Shown piece after piece: positions 56,577-64,000 of a stretch of 64,000 bases of DNA; within the stretch, counting starts at the first letter, position 1, and each line of letters opens with the position of its first letter. This DNA is from Plantimonas leprariae. Lineage in GTDB: Bacteria; Pseudomonadota; Alphaproteobacteria; Rhizobiales; Rhizobiaceae. The stretch covers positions 1-64,000 of the forward strand of contig NZ_VZDO01000003.1 in NCBI RefSeq assembly GCF_008802405.1, given 5' to 3'. A model generated the notes under the pieces. It worked only from the letters and a program-made list of their open reading frames with translations. It had not been told where the DNA came from and made no database searches. Position numbers and translations under genes: made by a program.

Positions 56577-58733
56577 TCAGGCCGCCCGCGCGTAGGCGGC
56601 CGGTTCGACCTCGTCGACGACGCGGAAGCGGCCGATCATCTCCGTCAGGTGCCGCGCCTCCTCCATCAGGGCACGGCTCGCGGCCGTAGTCTCCTCCACC
56701 ATCGCAGCGTTCTGCTGGGTGACCTTGTCCATGCTGCCGACGGCGTCGTTAAGCCCGGCGAGACCGCCGGCCTGCTCGCGCGCCGACTCGGCGATGCCGG
56801 CGACCATCGCGTCGACCTGCACCACCTTCGCCGCGATCCGGGACAGCGCCTCGCCGGCCTCGGCGACGAGGGTGACGCCGGAATCGACGCCGCGCGAGGC
56901 GGTGGCGATCAGACCCTTGATCTCCTTCGCCGCCTCCGCCGAGCGCTGCGCCAAGCCGCGCACCTCCTGCGCCACCACCGCGAAGCCACGGCCGGACTCG
57001 CCGGCCCGCGCCGCCTCGACCCCGGCATTGAGGGCCAGAAGGTTGGTCTGGAAGGCGATCTCGTCGATCACCGAGATGATCTTGCGGATTTCGGCCGAGG
57101 AGCGCTCGATGTCGCCCATCGCCTCGATGGCCTTGCCGACCACGAGGCCCGACGCGTCGACGTCGCGCTTCGCCGCTGCGGCGGCGTCGTGCGCGGCGGC
57201 GGCGCTCTGCGAGGTGACGCGGATCGCCTGCGTGACCGCGCTCAGCGCCGCGGCGGTCTCCTCCAGCGTCGCGGCCTGGGCTTCCGTGCGGCGCGACAGG
57301 TCGTGCGAAGCCTGCCCGATCTCGGTCGAGCCGCCGGCGATGCCGCCGGCCCCGGCCGCGACGCCGGCCATCGCGTCCGAGAGGCTCGCCATCGCGTCGT
57401 TGAAGTCGGCGCGCAGCCGCTCGTACTCGCCGGGCATCGCCTCTTCGAGCCGCAGGGTCAGGTCGCCGTCGGCGAGCGCCTTCAGGCCGGCGCCGAGCTT
57501 GGCGGCGACGAAGGCGCGCTCCTCGGCAATCGCCCGGGCGGCGGCTTCAGCTTCCGCCCGGCGCCGCTCGGCCTCGTCGGCGAGCCGCTCCTCCTCCAGG
57601 CGAGCCGCGAGGTCGCGCCGTTCGATCGCGGCGGTGCGGAACACCTGCATCGCGCCGGCCATGCCGCCGATCTCGTCGCGCCGCTTCGTGCCGGGCACCT
57701 CGACGGCGAGGTCGCCGTCCGACAGGCGGCGCATCGCCTGCGTCATCGCCCGCACCGGCCCGACGATACCGCGGCCGATCAGGAAGGCGACCGCCGCGCC
57801 GAACAGGAGCGCCGCGCCGGCGACGATCATCGCCGTCCGACGCGCGTCGTCGGCCACCTCGCCGGCGGCGCGCTTGGTGTCCTCCATCCGCGCCAGCTCA
57901 TCGGCGCGCATCGCGGCGATGCGCGCGTCGACCGCGGCGTCGAGCTCCCGCTGCTGCACGAGCGCCGCCGTCCGGCGCTCGACCGCCGCGCGGGTCGACT
58001 TGATCGACGTGAACAGCGCCGTCAGGTTCTTGCGCCCGTCGTTGACGAGCGGGTGGCCGGCGAGCGTTTCCACGCGCCGGAACTGGTCGAACTTGCGCTC
58101 GGCGTCGCGAAGCGCGACCTGCGCCTCGAAGATGTCGTCCTCCGAGCCCTCGGCGATGAACGAGCGCAGCAGCATCCTGGCGGAGAGCACCCGGTCCTGG
58201 ATGACGGATACCGCGTAGGCGTCGTCGAACTCGCCGTTGCGGCGGATCATCGCCCCGACGGTCTCGACCACCTTGGCGACGGCGGAACCGGCGAGCGCCC
58301 CCGCCTTGTCGGCCGCGGCCTGCGCCGCCTCGATGCCAGCGTCGCCCTTCAGCGTCCGGTCGTAGCCGCCGACGATCTGGTCGCGGAACGCCTTCCAGGC
58401 CGCTTCCCGCGCCGGATCGCCGGAAGCATTCGCGACGACGCCGTCGAGGCTCGCCTTGACGCGCCCGTAGGCCTCGTCGACCCCGCGCCGGTTCGCGTCG
58501 CTGCCGACGGCGACGAGCTGCGAAACGGCCAGCCGGAGCCCGAGCAGTCGGCTCGCGAGTTCGTCCGCTTCGGACGCGTTCGCCGCCCGTTCGCCGAAGC
58601 CGGCGAAGCTGTCCTTCAGGACGGCGAACCGCCCGGTGGAATGCGCCGCCATCGCGACGAGAACCAGAAGCAGCGCCCCGAAGCCGAGAAACAGCCGGGT
58701 GCCGATGCCGAAGTTAAGCCGAGGCGATTTCAT
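56577..58733 (-). CDS. Methyl-accepting chemotaxis protein
   Basis: A full-length chemoreceptor of 718 residues. TM1 lies at about 11-31 (RLFLGFGALLLVLVAMAAHS). A helical periplasmic domain of about 250 residues follows (TRF/4HB-like, no Cache motifs), then TM2 near 305-325 (MIVAGAALLFGAAVAFLIG). A HAMP domain (GPVRAMTQAMRRLSDGDLAV; KRRDEIGGMAGAMQVF) and a second HAMP-like segment (LADGDLTLRLEEAMPGEYER) come next. The signalling tip is EIAFQTNLLALNAGVEAARA. Methylation-region glutamates and glutamines flank it. There is no C-terminal CheR-binding pentapeptide (it ends YARAA). It lies 54 bases after a binding-protein gene on the same strand. Confidence 0.94.
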   Translation of the reverse strand: MKSPRLNFGIGTRLFLGFGALLLVLVAMAAHSTGRFAVLKDSFAGFGERAANASEADELASRLLGLRLAVSQLVAVGSDANRRGVDEAYGRVKASLDGVVANASGDPAREAAWKAFRDQIVGGYDRTLKGDAGIEAAQAAADKAGALAGSAVAKVVETVGAMIRRNGEFDDAYAVSVIQDRVLSARMLLRSFIAEGSEDDIFEAQVALRDAERKFDQFRRVETLAGHPLVNDGRKNLTALFTSIKSTRAAVERRTAALVQQRELDAAVDARIAAMRADELARMEDTKRAAGEVADDARRTAMIVAGAALLFGAAVAFLIGRGIVGPVRAMTQAMRRLSDGDLAVEVPGTKRRDEIGGMAGAMQVFRTAAIERRDLAARLEEERLADEAERRRAEAEAAARAIAEERAFVAAKLGAGLKALADGDLTLRLEEAMPGEYERLRADFNDAMASLSDAMAGVAAGAGGIAGGSTEIGQASHDLSRRTEAQAATLEETAAALSAVTQAIRVTSQSAAAAHDAAAAAKRDVDASGLVVGKAIEAMGDIERSSAEIRKIISVIDEIAFQTNLLALNAGVEAARAGESGRGFAVVAQEVRGLAQRSAEAAKEIKGLIATASRGVDSGVTLVAEAGEALSRIAAKVVQVDAMVAGIAESAREQAGGLAGLNDAVGSMDKVTQQNAAMVEETTAASRALMEEARHLTEMIGRFRVVDEVEPAAYARAA

Positions 58734-58787
58734 GCGGGAGCTCGAACCGGAGGTCGATGAGAGGAAGGGATGCGTTCGGCGGCGTCA

Positions 58788-59762
58788 TCATTGGGTGGCC
58801 GACGCGAAGTCCTCGAGGCTCTTCGGCGTCATCGTCACCTGCGGCGAGACGATCCAGGCCGGCAGCGTCTGGCAGGCGAGCAGCCGCAGCGCCGCCTGGA
58901 CGGCGATGCCGCCTTCCTTTTCCGGGAAGCGCGCGACCGTGCCCTTGGTGGCGCGCTGCGCCAGCGCCGCGCGCCCCGCATCCGTGCCGCCGGTGCCGAC
59001 CACCACGACGTCGAAAAGCTTCAGGCCTTTCAGCGCCTCGACCGCGCCGGCGGCCATGTCGTCGTTGCCGGCGTAGATTGCCTTGATGTCCGGGTGGGCC
59101 GCCATCAGCGCCGTCACCGCGTCCCGCGCCCGGTCCTTGGTGCCGTCGGTCGCGACGCTGTCGGCGAGTTGCAGGGTCGGGTACTGGCCGATCTCCTTCG
59201 CGAAGCCCGCGGCCCGCGCCGCGTTCTCCGGCGCGCCGGCCGGCCCGGAAAGTTGCGCGACGCCGGCGCCGAGCGGGAACAGCTCGTGCAGGTACTCGGC
59301 CGCCATCGCGCCGAACAGCGGCTGGTCCGCCGCGACGGAAAGCCTTGCGCCGGGGCCTTGCGCGCCGACCGCGACGGTCGGGATGCCGCGCTTCGCCGCG
59401 TCTGCAAGGATGCCTTTCCAGTCGCCGCCGTCCGGCGCGAAGAGCAGCGCGTCGGGCGACGCGGCGAGAGCCGCTTCCCGCGGCAGCGTCGTCAGCGCGA
59501 CGTCGAAGCGCTTCGCCTCGGCGGCGAGTCCTTCGAGACTGTGGCGCGCTTCCGCATCCGGCGCGGCGGGCGGCACGACGACGAAGCGCAGCGGCCGGTC
59601 GGCGGGAGCGACCTTGCCGAACAGGTCGTCGAGCTGGCTCGACCGGACCCGGCTGTTCGCCGGCGGCTTCCTGTCGGGGCATCGTTCCGCGGCCGTGGCG
59701 GTGGTGGTGCATGACAAAGCGGCGAGAGCCAGTGCCAGGAGAGCGGGCGAAATCGAAGTCAT
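58788..59762 (-). CDS. Orphan sugar-type periplasmic binding protein (Peripla_BP_4-like)
   Basis: A 324-residue exported protein. A signal peptide (TSISPALLALALAALSCTTT) precedes a two-lobed domain resembling ribose/galactose-binding proteins (LSLEGLAAEAKRFDVALTTL-like first strand region, SPDALLFAPDGGDWKGILAD, AKRGIPTVAVGA, and IKAIYAGNDDMAAGAVEALK). A Cys near residue 17 follows an Ala-Leu-Ser and could make a lipobox (ALSC). There are no permease or ATPase genes nearby. The ATG at 59762 starts the signal peptide; an ATG further upstream would add 20 residues. Its stop is 54 bases before the chemoreceptor start on the same strand. Confidence 0.87.
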   Translation of the reverse strand: MTSISPALLALALAALSCTTTATAAERCPDRKPPANSRVRSSQLDDLFGKVAPADRPLRFVVVPPAAPDAEARHSLEGLAAEAKRFDVALTTLPREAALAASPDALLFAPDGGDWKGILADAAKRGIPTVAVGAQGPGARLSVAADQPLFGAMAAEYLHELFPLGAGVAQLSGPAGAPENAARAAGFAKEIGQYPTLQLADSVATDGTKDRARDAVTALMAAHPDIKAIYAGNDDMAAGAVEALKGLKLFDVVVVGTGGTDAGRAALAQRATKGTVARFPEKEGGIAVQAALRLLACQTLPAWIVSPQVTMTPKSLEDFASATQ

Positions 59763-59904
59763 GGCAGTCGGTTTCAGCCGTCCGATACGTCTATGCCGGG
59801 ACGCCAAGTTGCGCCGCTGCATTTAATGCGCGGCTAACGGGCGGGCGCCGCCGATTTCTTTCGGCCGTGACGGATCGCGAAAGGGCGTTTAGGGTTAAGG
59901 CGAA

Positions 59905-60411
59905 ATGAAGACGCTCGCCTCCGATATCCGATTCGCGGAACCGTCCGACGCGGCGTCTCTGGCCGACATCCATGCGGCGGCCTGGCGGAGCGCTTATACC
60001 GGCATCATCCCCTTCCGATCGCTGGGCGGAATGATCCGCCGGCGGGGGGTGGACTGGTGGCAGGCGGCGCTGGAGCGGCAGGCCGCGATCCTGGTGATCG
60101 AGTTCGCTGGCCGGCCGATCGGCTACGCGACGCTGGGGCGCAACCGGACGCGCGCGATCGAGGCCTCCGGCGAGATCTACGAGATCTACCTCCTGCCCGA
60201 ATATCAGGGGCTCGGCTTCGGCCGCCGGCTGTTCGGCGCGGCGCGCGAACTCCTGCGCGAGCGCGGCCTGAAGGGCCTCGTGGTCTGGGCGCTGGCTGAG
60301 AACGAGCAGGCCGGCGCCTTCTACGCCGCGATGGGCGGCGTCGACATCGCGGAAGGCAGCGAAACCTTCGAGGCACGGACCATCCGCAAGGTCGCCTTCC
60401 GCTGGAACTGA
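59905..60411 (+). CDS. GNAT N-acetyltransferase
   Basis: A 168-residue acetyltransferase of the GNAT fold. IRFAEPSDAASLADIHAAAW opens it. The acetyl-CoA loop is YLLPEYQGLGFGRRLFGAAR (pattern Q/RxxGxG/A) at about residues 90-109, followed by KGLVVWALAENEQAGAFYAA and the C-terminal GGVDIAEGSETFEARTIRKV. The substrate is unknown; the overall form is like the ribosomal/amine GNATs. A typical start, ATG at 59905, after AAGGCG. It converges with the DUF2585 gene, seven bases apart. Confidence 0.88.
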   Translation: MKTLASDIRFAEPSDAASLADIHAAAWRSAYTGIIPFRSLGGMIRRRGVDWWQAALERQAAILVIEFAGRPIGYATLGRNRTRAIEASGEIYEIYLLPEYQGLGFGRRLFGAARELLRERGLKGLVVWALAENEQAGAFYAAMGGVDIAEGSETFEARTIRKVAFRWN

Positions 60412-60418
60412 CGATCCC

Positions 60419-61024
60419 TCAGCCGCCCGCCTGCCAGGCGCGGACGGCATCCAACGGATAGATCAGCATCAGGACGTTCAGCGTCATGTTGTCCCGGATC
60501 GCGATCGCGGTCGCGAGTTCGAAGCCGATCGCGAGCAGCACTGTCAGCCAGACCGGCAGCCGTGCGGCGACGAGGAAGCCGAGCATCATCGCGCCGATAT
60601 CGCTCGCCGAGTTGAGGACGCTGTCGCCGTAGTAGTGCAGCGAGACGGTTGCGGTGCGGTAGCGCCCGATCACGGCATCGGTGTTCTCGACGATCTCCCA
60701 GAGGCATTCGATCAGCGTCGCCGCGAGGAAGCGGACGCCGACCGGGCGCGTCCGCAAGATCAGGTGCGTGGCGGCGTAGAACAGGAAGCCGTGGATCAGG
60801 TGCGAGGGCGTGTACCAGTCCGACAGGTGCTGCGAGTTGCCGGGACCGGCGGGGTCGCCTTCCCAGAGCTTCACGACCCCGCAGGTGCAGATCGGCACGC
60901 GGCCCATCGCGAGAAGGGTCAGGGCCGTCGCGGCCACCACGGCGCCCGCCGCGATCAGCGCGAGCGGCAAGCGTGAACCCCGGCCGCGTCCGGGATTGCC
61001 GACGGTTTCCACGCGCCGATTCAC
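60419..61024 (-). CDS. DUF2585 (UPF0314) family membrane protein
   Basis: A 201-residue inner-membrane protein of DUF2585, an alphaproteobacterial family of unknown function. Conserved stretches are [54 protein letters not shown]-like helices, and [20 protein letters not shown] with [20 protein letters not shown]. Several conserved His, Cys and Asp residues suggest an enzymatic or metal role in the membrane, but nothing is known. The start is GTG at 61024 with GGGAGG four bases before it. The gene is divergent from ppa. Confidence 0.88.
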   Translation of the reverse strand: MNRRVETVGNPGRGRGSRLPLALIAAGAVVAATALTLLAMGRVPICTCGVVKLWEGDPAGPGNSQHLSDWYTPSHLIHGFLFYAATHLILRTRPVGVRFLAATLIECLWEIVENTDAVIGRYRTATVSLHYYGDSVLNSASDIGAMMLGFLVAARLPVWLTVLLAIGFELATAIAIRDNMTLNVLMLIYPLDAVRAWQAGG

Positions 61025-61117
61025 CGAACCTCCCGATGCCCGAGGGCGCCAGATTGCCGCGGCGGGCTGTTGCGGCTAGAGCAGCGAGGGAGAAGAAGCA
61101 ACCGGAAAGCCCGTCCC

Positions 61118-61669
61118 ATGCGCATCGACGCGATCCCGCGCGGCAAGAACCCGCCCGAAGACATCAACGTCATCATCGAGGTGCCGGTCGGCGGCCATCC
61201 GATCAAGTACGAGATGGACAAGGAAGCCGGCGCGCTCTTCGTCGACCGCTTCCTTTACACGCCGATGACCTATCCGGGAAACTACGGCTTCGTGCCCCAC
61301 ACTCTGTCGGACGACGGCGACCCGATCGACGTCCTCGTGGTGAACACGCGGCCGCTGTTTCCGGGCTGCGTGATCAACTGCCGCCCGATCGGCGTCCTCG
61401 TGATGGAGGACAACAAGGGGCAGGACGAGAAGGTGATCGCGGTGCCCTCGCCCGAACTGACGCGCCGCTACGAGAACGTCACGAACTTCGACCAGCTCCC
61501 CGAGATCACGCTGAAGCAGATCGAGCACTTCTTCGAGCACTACAAGGATCTCGAACCCGGCAAATGGGTGAAGATCGGCGACTGGGGCGACTCGGAGATG
61601 GCGAAGCAGCTGATCAATGCTGCCGTCGAGCGCGCGGAGCGCGAGAAGAAGGGCGGCGTTCGGGAGTGA
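61118..61669 (+). CDS. ppa: Inorganic pyrophosphatase
   Basis: A 183-residue type I soluble pyrophosphatase that hydrolyses PPi and pulls biosynthetic reactions. The metal-binding [10 protein letters not shown] motif (D66-V75, with D66, D68 and D71 the ligands) is intact. [17 protein letters not shown] and [12 protein letters not shown] precede it, and KVIAVPS and [15 protein letters not shown] follow. The ATG at 61118 is preceded by CCGGAAAG. The gene is monocistronic; a strong hairpin follows before the converging yggT gene. Confidence 0.97.
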   Translation: MRIDAIPRGKNPPEDINVIIEVPVGGHPIKYEMDKEAGALFVDRFLYTPMTYPGNYGFVPHTLSDDGDPIDVLVVNTRPLFPGCVINCRPIGVLVMEDNKGQDEKVIAVPSPELTRRYENVTNFDQLPEITLKQIEHFFEHYKDLEPGKWVKIGDWGDSEMAKQLINAAVERAEREKKGGVRE

Positions 61670-61678
61670 TCCGGCGAA

Positions 61679-61711
61679 CCGGCGGCGGGGCGCGAGACGC
61701 GTCGCCGCCGG
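61679..61711. terminator. Strong hairpin between converging ppa and yggT
   Basis: CCGGCGGCG (61679-61687) and CGCCGCCGG (61703-61711) form a perfect 9-base stem. CGCG-AGA-CGCG extends it inside an internal loop. Both genes point to it, so it could end transcription in both directions, although no T run follows on either side. Confidence 0.5.
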
Positions 61712-61739
61712 CTCCTCCGAACTCGGCCGGGAGCCCCGG

Positions 61740-62042
61740 CTAGACGCCGGCCCTGTAGACCGCCGGGATCAGGTAGAGCACGATCACCTGCTGGATGAAG
61801 AAGATCAGCAGGAGGACGACGAGCGGCGACAGGTCGATGCCGCCGAGATCGGGCAGGACGCGGCGGATCGGGCGATAAAGCGGCTCGGTGGCGCGGTAGA
61901 GGAAGTTGCCGATCGAATCGACCACGGGGTTGCGGGCGTTCACGACGTTGAAGGCGAAGAGCCAGGACAGGATCGCCGAGACGATCACCAGCCACCAGAC
62001 GATGTCGAGAACCAGCAGGATGACTTGGAGGACGGCGAGCAT
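61740..62042 (-). CDS. YggT family integral membrane protein
   Basis: A 100-residue inner-membrane protein of the YggT family (CCB3-like in plastids), with two to three helices. VLQVILLVLDIVWWLVIVSA, ILSWLFAFNVVNARNPVV and FLYRATEPLYRPIRRVLPDL with GGIDLSPLVVLLLIFFIQQV are characteristic. Family members are linked to osmotic tolerance, cofactor attachment or cell division but the function is unsettled. Unlike many relatives it is not next to proC or yggS genes here. Confidence 0.93.
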   Translation of the reverse strand: MLAVLQVILLVLDIVWWLVIVSAILSWLFAFNVVNARNPVVDSIGNFLYRATEPLYRPIRRVLPDLGGIDLSPLVVLLLIFFIQQVIVLYLIPAVYRAGV

Positions 62043-62165
62043 CGGCGGTCTTCTGGGCCTCGTTCGGGTGGCCGTGATGTAGCGACGGGCGGGACTGGCC
62101 GCAAGAAGCCGGCATCCGGCTTGTCCGAGCCTGACCGACGGACGCGGAACATGGTTTCGATCTGC

Positions 62166-62194
62166 TTGACAGGGTCCGGGCCGGCGACTTACAA
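62166..62194 (+). promoter_or_regulatory. Promoter of tRNA-Ala(CGC)
   Basis: TTGACA (62166-62171), exactly 17 bases, then TTACAA (62189-62194). A perfect -35 and a fair -10 with the right spacing, 17 bases before the tRNA. Confidence 0.7.
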
Positions 62195-62211
62195 GCCCGT
62201 CACCGGTGGAC

Positions 62212-62287
<76 letters not shown>

Positions 62288-62665
62288 GCGTTTCCCGGTT
62301 TCTCCACACTTGCTGAAGTTATCCGAGGGCCCGACCGGCGGTCGTGCCGTGCGGTGAACTGTCCTGTCGTCGTGCGCGGAGGCTCGCCTGCCAAACGGCA
62401 AGGGCAGCCGGTTCCGGCCGCCCAGGTTTCCTCGATCGCTGTTCCACCCGGTCAGCCCGGAATGTCGTGGTGTCGGAAGGGGATGTCGTCGGCGGTGCTC
62501 CCGCCAAGCGCGCCAAAAGTTTGGCTATCTATGCAGCCGACACATCGATAGCCGTGACGCGACCGATTTCGCCGCCAAAGAATACCTTACGTCATTAAAT
62601 TTCCGGCGGCAGATCTTCCGGCCAAAGCGCGTTGATCGGATGCGGGTGCCCGGCGGCGGGCGGAC
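62288..62665. other. 378-base stretch without a recognised gene after the tRNA
   Basis: No reading frame here has convincing coding features; the small open frames at 62319-62598 are on both strands and look like chance. The last 150 bases are lower in GC than the rest of the window. An inverted repeat lies at 62523-62553 (listed separately). No integrase gene is visible within the window, and I see no second copy of the tRNA 3' end. Confidence 0.5.
62523..62553. repeat. Inverted repeat with 11-base arms
   Basis: GGCTATCTATG (62523-62533) and CATCGATAGCC (62543-62553) are inverted copies with one mismatch and a nine-base loop. It lies downstream of tRNA-Ala in a relatively AT-rich stretch. 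No T run follows, so it does not look like a simple terminator. Confidence 0.4.
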
Positions 62666-64000
62666 TCAGTGCCCGATCGCTGCGGAGGCTTCGCCTTCGA
62701 CGTCCGGAACCGCGGCGGCGGGGGTGGGGGCGCGAGGGATCTGGGGCACCAGCACCGCAAGCGCCAGCGTCGCGACCGCGATCAGGAGGATGCCCCAGAA
62801 GGTGATGTGCAGCGAAAAGCCGAGGGCTGCCCGCGTCGCATCGTCGGCGGCCGCGGGCGCCGCGGCGCTCGATTCCAGGAACCGCCGGATGCGCTCGTAG
62901 TCGACGCTACCGCCGGAGGCCGCGAAGTTCGCGAGGCCGAGATTGAACACGGCGCCGAGCGCCGCCGCACCGAGTGTCGACCCGAGGTTGCGGGCGAAGA
63001 TGTTCGAGGCCGTTCCCGCCCCTCGCTCCTTCCAGCCGACGCTGCTCTGGACGATCACGATCGCGCTCGTCGACAGGAAACCCATGCCGAAGCCCATGAC
63101 GACCGAGCCGAGCCCGGCGACGAGCGGCGAGACGCCGGGCTGCAGCAGCAGGAACGGGATCGCGCCGAGCGGCAGGAGCGCGGCCCCGAAGAGCAGCGTC
63201 GCGCGGAGGCCGAAGCGCGGGAAGACCTTCGCCGAGATCGTCGCGCCGACCGGCCAGCCGAGCACCATCACCGTCAGCGTGAAGCCGGCGACGAGCGCCG
63301 ACTGGCCGAGCACGCCCTGAACGTACATCGGCAGGAACGTCGTCAGTCCGATCACCGACATGCCGGCGAGCAGCGTCACGAGGTTGACGATCGCGAGCGT
63401 CCGGCGCGCCCAGAGGCGGACGTCCAGCATCGGGTCCGGCGCGCGCCGCTCGACCGCGGCGAAGAGCACCGCCGCCGCGAGGCAGACGACTGCCGCGACG
63501 AGGGCGATCCCGCCAGCGCCGCTCTCGCCGATCTCGGTCAGCGCCACCATCAGCGCCGCCACCGACAGGGTGAAGAGCGCGGCGCCCGCATAGTCGACGC
63601 GCCGCTCCGCGGCCGAGACGTTCTCCTTCAGGAACAGGAGGTAGCCCGCCGCCGCCGCGACCCCGACCGGCAGGTTGATCCAGAACACCCAGGCCCAGCT
63701 GACGTTCTGCACGATGAGGCCGCCGGCGAAGGGCCCGACCACCGACGACACGCCCCAGATGCTGGCGAGCCAGCCCTGGATCTTGCCCCGCTCCTCGACC
63801 GAATAGAGATCGCCGACGACGGTAAGCCCGACCGGCTGGATCGCGCCGGCCCCGACGCCCTGGAGCAGCCGGAAGACGATCAGCGAGGGCATCGACCAGG
63901 CGAAGCCGCAGAGCAGCGAACCGATCAGGAAGACCGCGATACCGAACAGGAGCACGGGCTTGCGCCCGTAGAGATCGGCAAGCTTGCCGAAGGCGACGGT
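62666..64000 (-). CDS. MFS drug-resistance transporter, DHA2 (EmrB/QacA-like), cut at the N-terminus
   Basis: The 444 visible codons encode an inner-membrane proton-drug antiporter; the start lies beyond the window end. Motif A, GKLADLYGRKPVLLFGI, is near the first visible residues. RLLQGVGAGAIQPVGLTVVG, the WRWVFWINLPVGV-like WAWVFWINLPVGVAAAAGYL, and later VMGFGMGFLSTSAIVIVQSS are DHA2 features. Twelve or so of the expected 14 helices are visible. The C-terminus (LVPQIPRAPTPAAAVPDVEG) is a short cytoplasmic tail. The drug range cannot be told. The gene is convergent with nothing; the gap after tRNA-Ala precedes its 3' end. Confidence 0.9.
   Translation of the reverse strand, partial: TVAFGKLADLYGRKPVLLFGIAVFLIGSLLCGFAWSMPSLIVFRLLQGVGAGAIQPVGLTVVGDLYSVEERGKIQGWLASIWGVSSVVGPFAGGLIVQNVSWAWVFWINLPVGVAAAAGYLLFLKENVSAAERRVDYAGAALFTLSVAALMVALTEIGESGAGGIALVAAVVCLAAAVLFAAVERRAPDPMLDVRLWARRTLAIVNLVTLLAGMSVIGLTTFLPMYVQGVLGQSALVAGFTLTVMVLGWPVGATISAKVFPRFGLRATLLFGAALLPLGAIPFLLLQPGVSPLVAGLGSVVMGFGMGFLSTSAIVIVQSSVGWKERGAGTASNIFARNLGSTLGAAALGAVFNLGLANFAASGGSVDYERIRRFLESSAAAPAAADDATRAALGFSLHITFWGILLIAVATLALAVLVPQIPRAPTPAAAVPDVEGEASAAIGH

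Overview
The window is GC-rich (mostly about 65-70%) chromosomal DNA of an alphaproteobacterium, most probably a member of the Hyphomicrobiales (Rhizobiales). The evidence is gene content and order: acnA, ccmABCDG, yciB, ftsY, mtaB, dapF, ffh, rpsP, rimM, trmD and rplS lie in the order usual for that group. Alphaproteobacterial families of unknown function (DUF2794, DUF2585, DUF1223) and a Bartonella/Brucella-type IalB-family secreted protein support this. Nearly every base is in an ordinary gene. I see no phage, no insertion sequence, no CRISPR array and no rRNA operon.

Layout. 1-6.6 kb: a chemoreceptor cut by the window edge, leuC with a possible small leaderless gene in front of it, two DUF proteins, a divergent HxlR regulator/old-yellow-enzyme pair, and a DUF1223 protein. 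6.8-15.5 kb: aconitase, divergent from a cytochrome c maturation operon (ccmA-ccmB-tam-ccmC-ccmD-ccmG). A trans-aconitate methyltransferase-like gene sits inside that operon. A ParDE toxin-antitoxin pair follows, translationally coupled to a Nudix hydrolase. 14.7-20.2 kb, leftward: dapF-mtaB-ftsY-yciB-DUF533. 20.2-23.4 kb: an amino-acid permease, an MBL-fold hydrolase and a VapBC-type module. 23.6-28.4 kb: ffh-rpsP-rimM-trmD, a TauE-like permease, and rplS. Both halves of the protein-targeting machinery (Ffh and its receptor FtsY) therefore lie within 8 kb.

28.6-43.6 kb: a membrane diguanylate cyclase, a BASS transporter, an amino-acid ABC system without its ATPase, a GNAT enzyme, a BI-1 family protein, the ybbA-ybbP/tesA cluster, thpR, a DUF1232 protein, an IalB-like protein, rlmN, a DUF305 protein, and LysE and EamA transporters. 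43.7-54.9 kb: argG, a luciferase-like oxidoreductase, an M3 peptidase, rmuC with an internal duplication, a class III cyclase fused to TolB-like and TPR regions, a cupin, typA and an ICMT-like protein. 54.9-64 kb: a flavin monoamine oxidase, a chemoreceptor immediately downstream of an orphan sugar-type binding protein, a second GNAT, DUF2585, ppa, yggT, tRNA-Ala(CGC), and an MFS drug transporter cut by the window end.

No wholly new multi-gene system is evident. The observations most worth checking are the 41-codon leaderless frame ahead of leuC, the parD-parE-Nudix coupling, repeated [DE]F[SG][WF]LD peptides in the disordered part of FtsY, the 58-residue tandem duplication in RmuC, the binding protein/chemoreceptor pair, and two inverted repeats between acnA and ccmA.
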